Numbered from the stretch's first letter, positions 24,989 to 33,724 are shown. The stretch: 64,000 nt of DNA from Actinophytocola sp963840275 (GCA_963840275.1 CAWIYK010000009.1:124001-188000); one strand, 5' to 3'. The notes: generated by a model from the letters alone, not told the origin. Numbers and translations are program-made.

Positions 24989-25041
24989 CAGGTCGGCATT
25001 CGGGGTCGGAGCGCTCCCGGGGCCGTGGCACCATCGGCCGC

Positions 25042-25258
25042 GTGGTGACGCGAGAAGACGTGGTCCGGTGGGCCGGCGAGACGTTCGGGGCGCGGCACCG
25101 GCGACTACTGGTACGTCGGCTCGCACCCGGGCTCCCTCGGCGTCGGCTACGCGACGAACGAGCGGGAGCTCCGCCACGCGTTGCGCAGGGCCGGGCTGCG
25201 CCCGAGACGACCCGCGGGCCGGATCACCGCGGCGACCTCGGCTGGGCGTGCTCGGTGA
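25042..25258 (+). pseudogene. possible frameshifted small gene remnant
   Basis: Starting at GTG 25042, one frame reads VVTREDVVRWAGETFGARHR. From about 25102 the next frame reads TGDYWYVGSHPGSLGVGYAT and continues NERELRHALRRAGL to a TGA at 25258. The two halves join naturally if one base is added or lost near 25100. I recognise no family. It lies in the 282-base gap between lgt and trpA on the opposite strand. It could also be chance reading of GC-rich spacer DNA. Confidence 0.35.
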
Positions 25259-25270
25259 GCACCGCGAGTA

Positions 25271-26059
25271 CTAGCTGGTGACCAGGGGGCGGCGGACTCC
25301 TTCGGCCAGCTCCGCGGCCAGTGTCCGCACGGGGGCGACGCCGTCCGCCGCCCGGGACACGAACGCCGAGCCCACGATCACCGCGTCCGCGAAACCCGCC
25401 ACCTCTGCCGCCTGCTCCCCCGACCGGACACCCAGCCCGACCCCGATCGGCAGCGACGTGTGTGCCCGCGCCCGTGCGACCAGACCGGCGGCGTCCACGC
25501 CGACCGCGTCGCGGGCGCCGGTCACACCCATCACCGCCGTCGCGTACAGGAAGCCCGTGGTCGCGGCCGTCGTCGAGGCCAGCCGCTCCTCCGTCGAGGA
25601 CGGCGCGACCAGGAAGATCCGGTCCAGCCCGTGCTCGGTGGACGCCGTGAGCCAGTCCTGCGCCTCGTCCGGCACCAGGTCCGGCGTGATCATGCCCAGC
25701 CCGCCGGCTGCGGCCAGGTCACGGGCGAACCTGTCGACGCCGTAGCGGAACACCGGGTTCCAGTAGGTCATCACGACGGCCTGGCCGCCGGCCGCCGACA
25801 CCCGCTCCACGACCGTGAACAGGTCGCGCAGCCGGAAACCGGCGGACAGCGCGGCCGCGGCCGCCTCCTGGATCACCGGGCCGTCCATCACCGGGTCGGA
25901 GTACGGCACGCCGACCTCGAGCAGGTCGCAGCCCGCGTCGACCATGCCGGTCAGCAGCTCGACGGACCCGTCGACCGACGGGTAGCCCGCCGGCAGGTAG
26001 CCCACCAGCGCGGCCCGGCCCTCGGCGCGGGTCTTCTCGAACACCGCCGACACACTCAT
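25271..26059 (-). CDS. trpA: tryptophan synthase alpha chain
   Basis: A 262-residue TIM-barrel subunit that cleaves indole-3-glycerol phosphate to indole and glyceraldehyde 3-phosphate. The catalytic Glu lies in LLEVGVPYSDPVMDGP (about 47-62), which also carries the catalytic Asp. The phosphate-binding loops read IGVGLGVRSGEQA and ADAVIVGSAFV. The ATG start at 26059 sits in an ATGA overlap with the end of trpB once the trpB frame is restored. It is complete and normal in length. Confidence 0.96.
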   Translation of the reverse strand: MSVSAVFEKTRAEGRAALVGYLPAGYPSVDGSVELLTGMVDAGCDLLEVGVPYSDPVMDGPVIQEAAAAALSAGFRLRDLFTVVERVSAAGGQAVVMTYWNPVFRYGVDRFARDLAAAGGLGMITPDLVPDEAQDWLTASTEHGLDRIFLVAPSSTEERLASTTAATTGFLYATAVMGVTGARDAVGVDAAGLVARARAHTSLPIGVGLGVRSGEQAAEVAGFADAVIVGSAFVSRAADGVAPVRTLAAELAEGVRRPLVTS

Positions 26060-27292
26060 GACGTGAACCCGAAGTAGGTCGCGGCGGTGTCCATGTCCTT
26101 GTCCCCTCGGCCGGAGAGACAGACCACGATCAGCCCGTCGGGGCCCAGCTCACCGACCCAGCTCGATGGCGCCGGCCAGCGCGTGCGAGGACTCGATCGC
26201 CGGGATGATGCCCTCGGTGCGCGACAGCAGCTGGAACGCCGACATCGCCTCCGCGTCGGTCACCGAGCGGTACTCGGCGCGGCCGGTGTCCTTGAGCCAC
26301 GCGTGCTCCGGCCCGACACCCGGGTAGTCGAGGCCGGCGGAGATCGAGTACGCCTCGGTCGTCTGCCCGTCCTCGTCCTGCAGCAGGTAGGACATGGCGC
26401 CGTGCAGCATGCCGGGTGTGCCCTCGCTCAGCGTCGCGCCGTGCTCGCCGCTCGCGATGCCCTTCCCGCCCGGCTCGAACCCGACGAGCCGCACGTCGGC
26501 GTCGTCGATGAAGCCGTGGAAGATGCCGATCGCGTTGGAGCCGCCGCCGACGCAGGCCGCGACGGCGTCCGGCAGCCGGCCCGCCTTCTCGAGGATCTGC
26601 TCGCGGGCCTCCTGGCCGATGACCTTGTGGAAGTTCCGCACCATCATCGGGAACGGGTGCCCGCCCGCGGCGGTGCCGAGCAGGTAGTGCGTGGTGTCGA
26701 CGTTCGCGACCCAGTCGCGCAGCGCCTCGTTGATCGCGTCCTTCAGGGTGCGGGAGCCGGTCGTCACGGGGATGACCTCGGCGCCGAGCAGCCGCATCCG
26801 GGCCACGTTGAGCGCCTGGCGCTGCGTGTCGACCTCGCCCATGTACACGACGCAGTCGAGGCCCATCAGCGCGCACGCGGTCGCGGTCGCCACGCCGTGC
26901 TGGCCGGCGCCGGTCTCCGCGATGACCCGCTTCTTGCCCATCCGCTTGGTGAGCAACGCCTGGCCCAGCACATTGTTGATCTTGTGCGAGCCGGTGTGGT
27001 TGAGGTCCTCGCGCTTGAGGAAGATCCGCGCGCCGCCCGCGTGCTCGGCGAAGCGCGGCGCCTCGGTGAGCAGCGACGGCCGGCCGGCGTAGTCGCGCAG
27101 GAGGCGCGTGAACTCGTCGACGAACTCCGGGTCGAGCCGGGCCTTCTCGTAGACGGTGGTCAGCTCGTCCATCGCCGCGATCAGCGCCTCGGGCAGGAAC
27201 CGGCCGCCGTACGGGCCGAAGTGGCCCCGCTCGTCCGGGTCGTGCTCGTCCGGTTCGTGCTGGTCGTTCGGGGATTCGTCGTGCTCGGTCAT
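26056..27292 (-). pseudogene. trpB: tryptophan synthase beta chain, one-base insertion near the 3' end
   Basis: The PLP-dependent beta subunit (indole + serine to tryptophan). It begins with a short acidic leader (MTEHDESPNDQHEPDEHD), then FGPYGGRFLPEALIAAMDEL. The PLP lysine is in HTGSHKINN, and GGGSNAIG binds the phosphate. The frame stops at TGA 26150-26152, right after AGAIELGR. Removing one T in CGGTGAGCTG restores ELGPDGLIVVCLSGRGDKDM and on to a TGA at 26056 that overlaps the trpA start in the standard way. The lost part includes the conserved Ser contacting the PLP ring. An assembly error is likely because the rest is intact, but a real mutation would make the strain a tryptophan auxotroph. 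Confidence 0.9.
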
Positions 27293-28098
27293 CGGCTCGG
27301 GCGGGGGCACGCGGGGTGGGAACCGGCGGTGACCAGCTGGACCAGCGCCGCCTTCGGGTCCGGGGCCGCGACCAGGCTCTCGCCGACGAGCACCGCGTCG
27401 GCGCCCGCGCCGGCGTGGGTCATCAGGTCGCCGGGGCCGCGGATGCCGGACTCGGCGATCTTGACGGTCTCGAACGGCAGGCCCGGCGCGAGCCGGCCGA
27501 ACACCTCGCGGTCGACCTCGAGCGTGTGCAGGTCGCGGGCGTTGATGCCCACGACCGACGCGCCGGCCTCGAGCGCACGGTCGGCCTCCTCGGCCGTGTG
27601 CACCTCGACCAGCGCGGTCATGCCGAGCGACTCGACCCGGTCGAGCAGCGCGACCAGCGCGTTCTGCTCGAGGGCCGCGACGATCAGCAGCACCAGGTCG
27701 GCGCCGTGCATGCGGGCCTCGTGCACCTGGTAGGGCGTGACCACGAAGTCCTTGCGCAGCAACGGGACGTCGACGGCCGCACGCACCGCGTCGAAGTCGT
27801 CGAGGGAGCCGCCGAAGCGCCGGCCCTCGGTCAGCACGCTGATGACCCGCGCGCCGGCGTCCGCGTAGTCCTTGGCGAGCGCGGCCGGGTCGGCGATGGT
27901 GGCGAGGTCGCCCTTGGAGGGGCTGCGCCGCTTCACCTCGGCGACCACGCTGATGTCGGACCCGCGCAGCGCGGACACGGCGTCCTTGGGTGGCGCGGCC
28001 TTGGCCGAACGCTCCTTCACGATCTCGAAGGAAAGTGCCGCCTCGCGCACCGCGAGATCCGCACGCACCCCTTCGATGATCGACTCGAGGACACTCAC
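27289..28098 (-). CDS. trpC: indole-3-glycerol phosphate synthase
   Basis: A 269-residue TIM-barrel enzyme that closes the indole ring from CdRP. The GTG start at 28098 gives VSVLESIIEGVRADLAVREA, the usual opening. Active-site marks are VAEVKRRSPSKGD (catalytic Lys), LLRKDFVVTPYQVHEAR, LVEVHTAEEAD, and GINARDLHTLEVD. Its stop overlaps the trpB start (ATGA). A 96-base gap separates it from the small reading frame downstream of the Trp membrane gene. Confidence 0.96.
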   Translation of the reverse strand: MSVLESIIEGVRADLAVREAALSFEIVKERSAKAAPPKDAVSALRGSDISVVAEVKRRSPSKGDLATIADPAALAKDYADAGARVISVLTEGRRFGGSLDDFDAVRAAVDVPLLRKDFVVTPYQVHEARMHGADLVLLIVAALEQNALVALLDRVESLGMTALVEVHTAEEADRALEAGASVVGINARDLHTLEVDREVFGRLAPGLPFETVKIAESGIRGPGDLMTHAGAGADAVLVGESLVAAPDPKAALVQLVTAGSHPACPRPSR

Positions 28099-28194
28099 TG
28101 GCCACACTCGCCGGCGCTTGTCGGTCCCGGCTGTGGTGTGGCCGGCTCCGATGAATCGCTCGTGCTAATCGTCACCAGCCTTGCCCCTTCCCGC

Positions 28195-28245
28195 TTAAGG
28201 GATGCTAACCCCGCGCCGTATCAGCACTTCGTACGGGTCCTTCAT
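28195..28245 (-). CDS. 16-residue translationally coupled small ORF
   Basis: ATG 28245 lies inside the ATGA overlap with the stop of the Trp-associated membrane gene. The frame encodes MKDPYEVLIRRGVSIP and ends with TAA at 28195. It lacks Trp codons, so it is not an obvious attenuator peptide. It may be a true microprotein, the decayed start of a lost gene, or chance. There is no similarity that I can name. Confidence 0.3.
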   Translation of the reverse strand: MKDPYEVLIRRGVSIP

Positions 28246-28775
28246 GTTCTGTTCCCGTCCGCCGTGGGATCCTCGCCGTCGGACAGGCCGTCCCACAGGT
28301 CTTTGTCGGGATCGCCGGAACGACGTTCCGCGTCGACGCGCTCGTAACGGGCGCCCATCGTCGGCAGCACGGCCGCGTACCAGACGATCGCCGCGCCCGC
28401 CGCGAGGAACAGCAGACCACCGAGAAGAGCGAGGCCACGGCCGGTGAACAGGTCGAAGCCGCCCGCGGTGCCGATGGCCCGCCAGCACACCCAGCCACCC
28501 GCGACCACGATGATCGCGCCGAGCAGGCGGCGCATCCATCCGCCGATGGCGAACACGCCCGCGAGCGAGGCGACCGCGAGCCAGGCGACCGCGGTGAAGC
28601 TGGGCCGGCCGGGCTCGACGTCGATGCCCGGGCTCAGCAGCGCTTGTCCGTGCGGGTCCGGCGCGGGAGCCGGCCCGGCGGCGTCGGCTGTCCAGCTGAG
28701 CTCGGTGGCACCCCACAGCGCGGCCGCGGCGCCGAGCAGCAGGACCGCGATCATCCACAGTGGACGTTTAGCCAT
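28242..28775 (-). CDS. tryptophan-associated membrane protein
   Basis: A 177-residue protein of the Trp-operon-associated membrane family (TIGR02234/Trp_oprn_chp type). Its function is unknown, but it is regularly found between trpE and trpC in actinobacteria. Four hydrophobic helices are visible: WMIAVLLLGAAAALWGA, FTAVAWLAVASLAGVFAIGG, LLGAIIVVAGGWVCW, and LALLGGLLFLAAGAAIVWYA. The charged C-terminal tail (YERVDAERRSGDPDKDLWDGL) is typical of the family. The start overlaps the trpE stop by 8 bases (ATGGCTAA). Confidence 0.9.
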   Translation of the reverse strand: MAKRPLWMIAVLLLGAAAALWGATELSWTADAAGPAPAPDPHGQALLSPGIDVEPGRPSFTAVAWLAVASLAGVFAIGGWMRRLLGAIIVVAGGWVCWRAIGTAGGFDLFTGRGLALLGGLLFLAAGAAIVWYAAVLPTMGARYERVDAERRSGDPDKDLWDGLSDGEDPTADGNRT

Positions 28776-30318
28776 CGGCGGCCGGGCGCATCGTCTGGGC
28801 GGTGGCGATGGCGGCCAGCACCGCGCTCGCCTTGTTGACGCACTCGTCGTCCTCCGCGATCGGGTCGGAGTCGGCCACGATCCCGCCCCCGGCCTGCACG
28901 TACGCGGTGCCGTCGCGCATCAGCGCGGTGCGGATGGCGATGGCGGTGTCGGCGTCGCCCGCGAAGTCGAGATAGCCGACGACGCCGCCGTAGAGGCCGC
29001 GGCGGGTGGGCTCGAGCTCCTCGATCAGCTCCATGGCGCGGGGTTTCGGCGCGCCGGACAGCGTGCCGGCCGGGAAGCAGGCGGCGACCGCGTCGTAGGC
29101 GGTCCTGCCGTCGGCCAGCTGCCCGGTGACCGTGGAGACGATGTGCATGACGTGGCTGTAGCGCTCGACGCGGAAGAAGTCGACGACGTGCACGCTGCCG
29201 GGCTTGCAGACGCGGCCGAGGTCGTTGCGGCCGAGGTCGACCAGCATGACGTGCTCGGCCCGCTCCTTCTCGTCGGCGAGCAGGTCCTTCTCGAGCAGCG
29301 CGTCCTCGTCCGGGTCGACGCCACGCCACCGCGTACCCGCGATCGGGTGAGTGGTCGCCTGCCCGTCGCGGACCGTCACCAGCGACTCGGGGCTCGACCC
29401 GACGATGTCGAAGCCGTCGAGGCGCAGCAGGTACATGTACGGGCTGGGGTTGGTGGCGCGCAGCACGCGGTAGACGTCGAGCGGGTCGGCGTCGGTGGTC
29501 ATCTCGAAGCGTTGGGAGATGACGACCTGGAAGGCCTCGCCGGCGCGGATGGCGGCCTTGGCGGTCTCGACGGCCTGCGTGTGCTCGGCCTGCGTGCGTC
29601 TGCGCAGGTAGTCGGGGGTGGGCCGCTCGTAGACGGCCGCGGTCGGTGGGGCCGCCGTGTGCAGACCGCGGGCCATCTCGTCGAGCCGCGCCAGCGCCGC
29701 GTCGTAGGCGGCGTCCACCCGCTCGGGGCTGTCGTCCCAGTTCACGGCGTTGGAGATGAGCGTGACGGTGCCCTCGTGGTGGTCCAGGGCGGCCAGGTCG
29801 GTGGCGAGCAGCATGACGAGCTCGGGCAGGTGGAGGTCGTCGGTGGTGAGGTCGGGCAGGCGCTCGAGCCGGCGGACGGCGTCGTAGCCGATGAAGCCGA
29901 CCATGCCCCCGGTCAGCGGCGGGAGGCCCGGCAGCGGGTCGGTGTGCAGCAGCTCGACGGTCTCCCGGAGCGCCGCCATCGGGTCGCCACCCACAGGGAG
30001 CCCCACGGGTGCCGTGCCCGTCCAGACGGCTTCGCCGTCACGCTCGGTGAGCGCGGCGGCGGACCGCACCCCGATGAACGACCACCGCGACCAGGAGCGC
30101 CCGTTCTCGGCGGACTCGAGGAGGAACGTCCCCGGCCGGCCGGCCGCGAGCTTGCGGTACACGCTGACCGGCGTCTCGGCGTCGGCCAGCAGCCGCCGAA
30201 CGACCGGCACGACCCGCCGCTCGGCCGCCAGCTGGTGGAACTCCGCGCGCGTGGGACTGACGACGCCGAGGCCGGCCTGCGCCGGGGCATCGATCACGGC
30301 ATCGATCGCACTGACCAT
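28768..30318 (-). CDS. trpE: anthranilate synthase component I
   Basis: A 516-residue subunit that converts chorismate to anthranilate using ammonia supplied by TrpG. The LLES motif in FLLESAENGRSWSRWSF (about 50-70) is the tryptophan feedback site. The chorismate-binding core has EAFQVVISQRFE, PYMYLLRLDGFDIVGSSPES and GTLSGAPKPRAMELIEELEP. The start is ATG 30318 (MVSAIDAVIDAP); ATG 30327 is an alternative. No trpG or trpD lies in this window. The 203-base region upstream holds a dispersed repeat (30434-30506). Confidence 0.96.
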   Translation of the reverse strand: MVSAIDAVIDAPAQAGLGVVSPTRAEFHQLAAERRVVPVVRRLLADAETPVSVYRKLAAGRPGTFLLESAENGRSWSRWSFIGVRSAAALTERDGEAVWTGTAPVGLPVGGDPMAALRETVELLHTDPLPGLPPLTGGMVGFIGYDAVRRLERLPDLTTDDLHLPELVMLLATDLAALDHHEGTVTLISNAVNWDDSPERVDAAYDAALARLDEMARGLHTAAPPTAAVYERPTPDYLRRRTQAEHTQAVETAKAAIRAGEAFQVVISQRFEMTTDADPLDVYRVLRATNPSPYMYLLRLDGFDIVGSSPESLVTVRDGQATTHPIAGTRWRGVDPDEDALLEKDLLADEKERAEHVMLVDLGRNDLGRVCKPGSVHVVDFFRVERYSHVMHIVSTVTGQLADGRTAYDAVAACFPAGTLSGAPKPRAMELIEELEPTRRGLYGGVVGYLDFAGDADTAIAIRTALMRDGTAYVQAGGGIVADSDPIAEDDECVNKASAVLAAIATAQTMRPAADG

Positions 30319-30433
30319 GCCCGCCATTCTGCCGGTCGCCCGTCGGGCTCCGGTCGGCCCCCGCGATCCACGCCCGCTGGCCCGCGTTCTTGGCAATGCA
30401 CGTCTTGACTCGAGGCGTGTTCGGCCCCGGTTG

Positions 30434-30506
30434 GCCTCCGGCCCCCGGTTTCCAGCTTACGGCCCACCACCGACGATTTCGGAGCGCTCGAAGGGAGTTG
30501 TCCACA
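30434..30506 (+). repeat. GCCTCC-type intergenic element, copy A
   Basis: GCCTCCGGCCCCCGG at 30434-30448, then a conserved TTTCCAGCTTACGGCCCACC and ACCGACGATTTC, and TTGTCCACA (identical to the actinobacterial DnaA-box consensus) at 30498-30506, 64 bases from the start. The same arrangement is found near 40461 and twice, inverted, at 52095-52252. Confidence 0.8.
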
Positions 30507-30521
30507 CCCTCGACCGCCTGG

Positions 30522-31170
30522 TCAGGCTGGGGTTCGGGTGCGCAGTGCCGCCGTGAACCAGGTGAGCGCCGGGGTCAGCGGCTGTGGCGGCGGCCAGCCG
30601 TTGATCACTGCCAGCAGTTCGAGGTAGCGCTCCCGCGTCGGGTCGTTCGCCGTGGTCAGGCGGGTCAGGAGTCGGCGGCGCGTGGTCGCGTCGTCCGGGT
30701 CGGCCGTGAGCCGCGCGTGCTCGGCCACCACGCCGTCACGATCCTCGTCGCTTCCGCGGCCGTCGGGACACGTTCGCCGACAGGGCCGGCGCCACCTCGG
30801 CCACGACGATCGCCGTCGGGTCCTTCCGGAGGCCCGGTCGGTCACCGGCCTGGTGTGCCGCCATCTCGCCGACGGCCGTTCGGAAGTCCTCGTCCCGCGT
30901 CAGCTCCGCCAGCTCCACCTGCTCGGTCGTCGGGTTCTCGGGAAGCTCCGGGGTCAGCGAGCGCCGGATGCCCTCGAACCTCGGGTCGGCGGCCACCCCT
31001 GCGAAGGCGGCGGCCAGGAAGTCCTCGATCAGGATCCCGCGCTCTGGCGCCGAGAGCTTGGCCAGTTCGTGCATCAGCGGCGGCGCTGATCGAACAGAGG
31101 GCGTCGCCATCCACGTGACCAGCTTGACGGCTCCCCCGGCGGGAGGAGCAAGTCGCGGCCAGAAATTCAT
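30522..31170 (-). pseudogene. hypothetical protein gene with frameshifts
   Basis: From ATG 31170 (MNFWPRLAPPAGGAVKLV) a sensible protein runs through PLMHELAKLSAPERGILIED, GVAADPRFEGIRRSLTPELP and DPTAIVVAEVAPALSANV, then breaks down near 30780. In another frame the sense resumes as VVAEHARLTADPDDATTRRR and continues through RERYLELLAVINGWPPPQ to TGA at 30522. At least one and probably two indels lie between about 30740 and 30790. The family was not recognised. It is divergent from the TetR gene at 31212, which might control it. Confidence 0.6.
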
Positions 31171-31211
31171 GCTTTGTTGAAATTTCGACCCGGGTCCCGC
31201 ATGATGATGAG

Positions 31212-31826
31212 GTGACGGAGAAGACGACGCAAGGTCCTGCGCGGCGGCGGGGGCGCCGGCCGGGCGGCACCGACACCCGCGAGGCGCTGATCACCGCGGC
31301 CCGCGAGGTGTTCATCGAGCAGGGCTACGACGGGGCGACCGTCCGCGCGATCGCGGCCAAGGCCGGGGTCGACGCGGCCATGGTCAACCACTGGTTCGGC
31401 AGCAAGGAGGGCCTCTTCGGCGAGGCGGTGCTGAAGCTGCCGTTCAACCCGCAGGAAATCGTGGACATCCTGCTCGCGTCGGACCCGGACCACATCGGCG
31501 AGACGATCGTCAACACCTTCCTCACCCGGTGGGACACCACGGGCGGGGGCGTTTTCACGGCGCTGATGCGCAGCGTGACCAGTCACGACGAAGCCGCCCA
31601 GATGTTGCGTGACTTCTTCCTCAAGATCGTGTTCAAGCACGTCATCGGCAAGATGGCGCCCGACCACCGGGAGCTTCGGGCCACGCTCGTCGCCACCCAG
31701 CTGGTCGGCATGGGGATGGTGCGCTACGTCGCACGCTTCGAGCCGCTGGCCTCCGCCGACATCAAGACCGTGGCCGCGGCGATCGCACCCACGATCCAGC
31801 GATACATCACCGGCACCATCACCTAG
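31212..31826 (+). CDS. TetR family transcriptional regulator
   Basis: A 204-residue regulator. The N-terminal DNA-binding domain reads REALITAAREVFIEQGYDG, then ATVRAIAAKAGVDAAMVNHW and FGSKEGLF. The C-terminal ligand domain (85-204) is closely similar to that of the TetR protein at 32963, including a NPxxxVDxxL start and a TALMRSV segment. It is divergent from the broken gene at 30522-31170. A near-palindrome TTGAAATTTCGA lies at 31177-31188 in between and could be its operator. The start is GTG 31212. It ends overlapping hisI by 4 bases. Confidence 0.88.
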   Translation: MTEKTTQGPARRRGRRPGGTDTREALITAAREVFIEQGYDGATVRAIAAKAGVDAAMVNHWFGSKEGLFGEAVLKLPFNPQEIVDILLASDPDHIGETIVNTFLTRWDTTGGGVFTALMRSVTSHDEAAQMLRDFFLKIVFKHVIGKMAPDHRELRATLVATQLVGMGMVRYVARFEPLASADIKTVAAAIAPTIQRYITGTIT

Positions 31827-32161
31827 AGCAACCGGTCCTCGTCGAAGCAGGTCGCGGCGCCCGTGTGACAGGCCGCGCCTTCCTGGTCGACCACCAGGAG
31901 CACCGTGTCGCCGTCGCAGTCGAGGCGGACCTCGTGGACCCGCTGCACGTGCCCGGAGGTCTCCCCCTTGACCCACAGGCGGTCGCGGCTGCGGGAGAAG
32001 TACGTGCCCCGGCGGGTCTCCAGCGTCAGCGCGAGCGCCTCGTCGTTCATCCACGCGACCATCAGCACCTCGTTGGTGCCGCGGCGCTGCGCGACAGCGC
32101 ACACGAGCCCGTCGGCGTTGCGCTTGAGCCGGGCCGCGATCTTCGGGTCCAATGTGGTCAT
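31823..32161 (-). CDS. hisI: phosphoribosyl-AMP cyclohydrolase
   Basis: A 112-residue enzyme for the third step of histidine synthesis. The family core is VAWMNDEALALTLETRRGTY, then WVKGETSGHVQRV. The zinc ligands are in CDGDTVLLVVDQEGAACHTG. The start overlaps the hisF stop (ATGA), and the stop meets the convergent TetR gene. There is no fused HisE domain, as usual in actinobacteria. Confidence 0.96.
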   Translation of the reverse strand: MTTLDPKIAARLKRNADGLVCAVAQRRGTNEVLMVAWMNDEALALTLETRRGTYFSRSRDRLWVKGETSGHVQRVHEVRLDCDGDTVLLVVDQEGAACHTGAATCFDEDRLL

Positions 32162-32919
32162 CGCACGGTCACCCCGTTGCCCCGCAAGGCATCCTTGACC
32201 TCGCCGATGCGCAACTGTCCGAAGTGGAAAACGCTTGCGGCGAGCACCGCGTCCGCGCCGGCGGACACCGCGGGCGCGAAGTGCGCGACGTCACCGGCGC
32301 CGCCGGACGCGATCAGCGGAACGTCCACTTCGGACCGCACCTTGCGGATGAGCTCGATGTCGAAGCCGGCCTTGGTGCCGTCGGCGTCCATCGAGTTCAG
32401 CAGGATCTCGCCGACCCCCAGCTCCTGCCCGCGGGCGGCCCACTCGACCGCGTCGATGCCGGTGCCCTTGCGGCCGCCGTGGGTGGTCACCTCAAAGCCG
32501 GACGGCGTGCCGGGCGTCCGCCGCGCGTCGACCGACAGGACGACGCACTGTGCCCCGAACCGTTGCGACGCCTCGGAAAGAAGCTCCGGCCGCAGGATCG
32601 CGGCGGTGTTGATCGACACCTTGTCGGCGCCGGCCCGCAGCAGTCGGTCCACATCGGACGTCTCGCGCACCCCGCCGCCGACGGTCAGCGGGATGAACAC
32701 CTGCTCCGCCGTCCGCCGCACGACATCGAACGTGGTCTCGCGGTCCGAAGAGGACGCCGTGACGTCCAGGAAGGTCAGCTCGTCGGCACCCTCCGCGTCG
32801 TAGGCGCGTGCGAGCTCGACCGGGTCGCCCGCGTCGACGAGGTTGGTGAAGTTGACGCCCTTCACGACCCGCCCGGCGTCGACGTCGAGGCACGGGATCA
32901 CCCGAACAGCAACTGGCAT
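32158..32919 (-). CDS. hisF: imidazole glycerol phosphate synthase cyclase subunit
   Basis: A 253-residue TIM barrel that partners with HisH to make IGP and AICAR. ATG 32919 gives MPVAVRVIPCLDVDAGRVVK. Catalytic Asp residues lie in PCLDVDAGRVVKGVNF and NSMDADGTKAGFD. The phosphate loops read GGVRETSDV and IASGGAGDVAHF. Coupled to hisI. It starts only 43 bases from the divergent TetR gene at 32963. Confidence 0.97.
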   Translation of the reverse strand: MPVAVRVIPCLDVDAGRVVKGVNFTNLVDAGDPVELARAYDAEGADELTFLDVTASSSDRETTFDVVRRTAEQVFIPLTVGGGVRETSDVDRLLRAGADKVSINTAAILRPELLSEASQRFGAQCVVLSVDARRTPGTPSGFEVTTHGGRKGTGIDAVEWAARGQELGVGEILLNSMDADGTKAGFDIELIRKVRSEVDVPLIASGGAGDVAHFAPAVSAGADAVLAASVFHFGQLRIGEVKDALRGNGVTVR

Positions 32920-32950
32920 GCCACCGAGGATACTGATGGTGACCGACACC

Positions 32951-32957
32951 GAAGGAG
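32951..32957 (+). promoter_or_regulatory. ribosome binding site deciding the TetR start
   Basis: GAAGGAG lies 5 nt before GTG 32963. This favours GTG 32963 over ATG 32936, which would leave only 16 bases to the divergent hisF start and lacks such a site. Confidence 0.7.
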
Positions 32958-32962
32958 CCAAC

Positions 32963-33529
32963 GTGGCCGGCCGCCGCCCCGGACAGACGCAGACGCGCGA
33001 GGACATCCTCGCCGCGGCGCGCAGCCAGTTCGGCGAGCGCGGCTACGGCGGCGCGACGATCCGCGGCATCGCCGCCGAGGCCGGCGTCAATCCCGCGCTC
33101 GTGCACCACTTCTTCGGGTCGAAGGAGCAGATGTTCGTCGCCGCGCTGAACATGCCGATCAACCCGGCGATGCTCGTCGACACCATCACGCAGGGACCGC
33201 GCGACGAGATCGGCGAGCGGGTGCTGCGCCTGTTCCTCGGGTTGTGGAGCGCGCCGGAGACCCGGCAGACGTTCCTCGCGCTCGTCCGCTCGGTCGCGGG
33301 CAGCCCGAAGGTGGCGAACCTGCTCCGCCAGTTCATGGAGGACACGGTCCTCGCCCGCGTCGCCGCGGCCCTCGACATCCCGCCACTGCGCCTGACTGGT
33401 GCCGCGGCGCAGATGATGGGGCTGGCCGTCATGCGGTACATCGTGTGTGCCGAACCACTGGCGTCGGCCAGCGATGACGAGGTCATCGAGCTTGTCGGGC
33501 CCGTGTTGCAGCACTACTTCACCCGGTAG
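32963..33529 (+). CDS. TetR family transcriptional regulator
   Basis: A 188-residue regulator. The helix-turn-helix domain reads REDILAAARSQFGERGYGG, then ATIRGIAAEAGVNPALVHHF and FGSKEQMF. The C-terminal domain carries MPINPAMLVDTI and FLALVRSVAGSPKVANLLRQ. It is a paralogue of the TetR protein at 31212; the two flank hisF-hisI. The ABC exporter 196 bases downstream on the same strand is a likely target. Confidence 0.88.
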   Translation: MAGRRPGQTQTREDILAAARSQFGERGYGGATIRGIAAEAGVNPALVHHFFGSKEQMFVAALNMPINPAMLVDTITQGPRDEIGERVLRLFLGLWSAPETRQTFLALVRSVAGSPKVANLLRQFMEDTVLARVAAALDIPPLRLTGAAAQMMGLAVMRYIVCAEPLASASDDEVIELVGPVLQHYFTR

Positions 33530-33724
33530 CGGGGTCGGCCCGACTTGGGACGGGTGCGCTTGTGTCGGGGTGGGCTTGCCACACGGCGACGCCGCCGCCT
33601 GGCGAGGACATCACCGGACGGAGCCGCAGCCGACAGTCGGGACGCCATCGCCACCGCGACACCCAGGAACGAGCCACCCGCTCGGGCTTGACTTCTTGTT
33701 CTCAACAGGCGCAGAATTAAACAC

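Noticed and set aside
30400..30505. A possible Trp leader peptide upstream of trpE (minus-strand frame with a Trp-Trp pair and further Trp codons).
   Set aside because: The Trp codons fall inside the dispersed GCCTCC-type element, whose other copies are not near trp genes, and no paired terminator/antiterminator stems are evident.
32936..32962. ATG 32936 as the start of the second TetR gene.
   Set aside because: It leaves 16 bases to the divergent hisF start and has no ribosome site. GTG 32963 follows GAAGGAG at good spacing.
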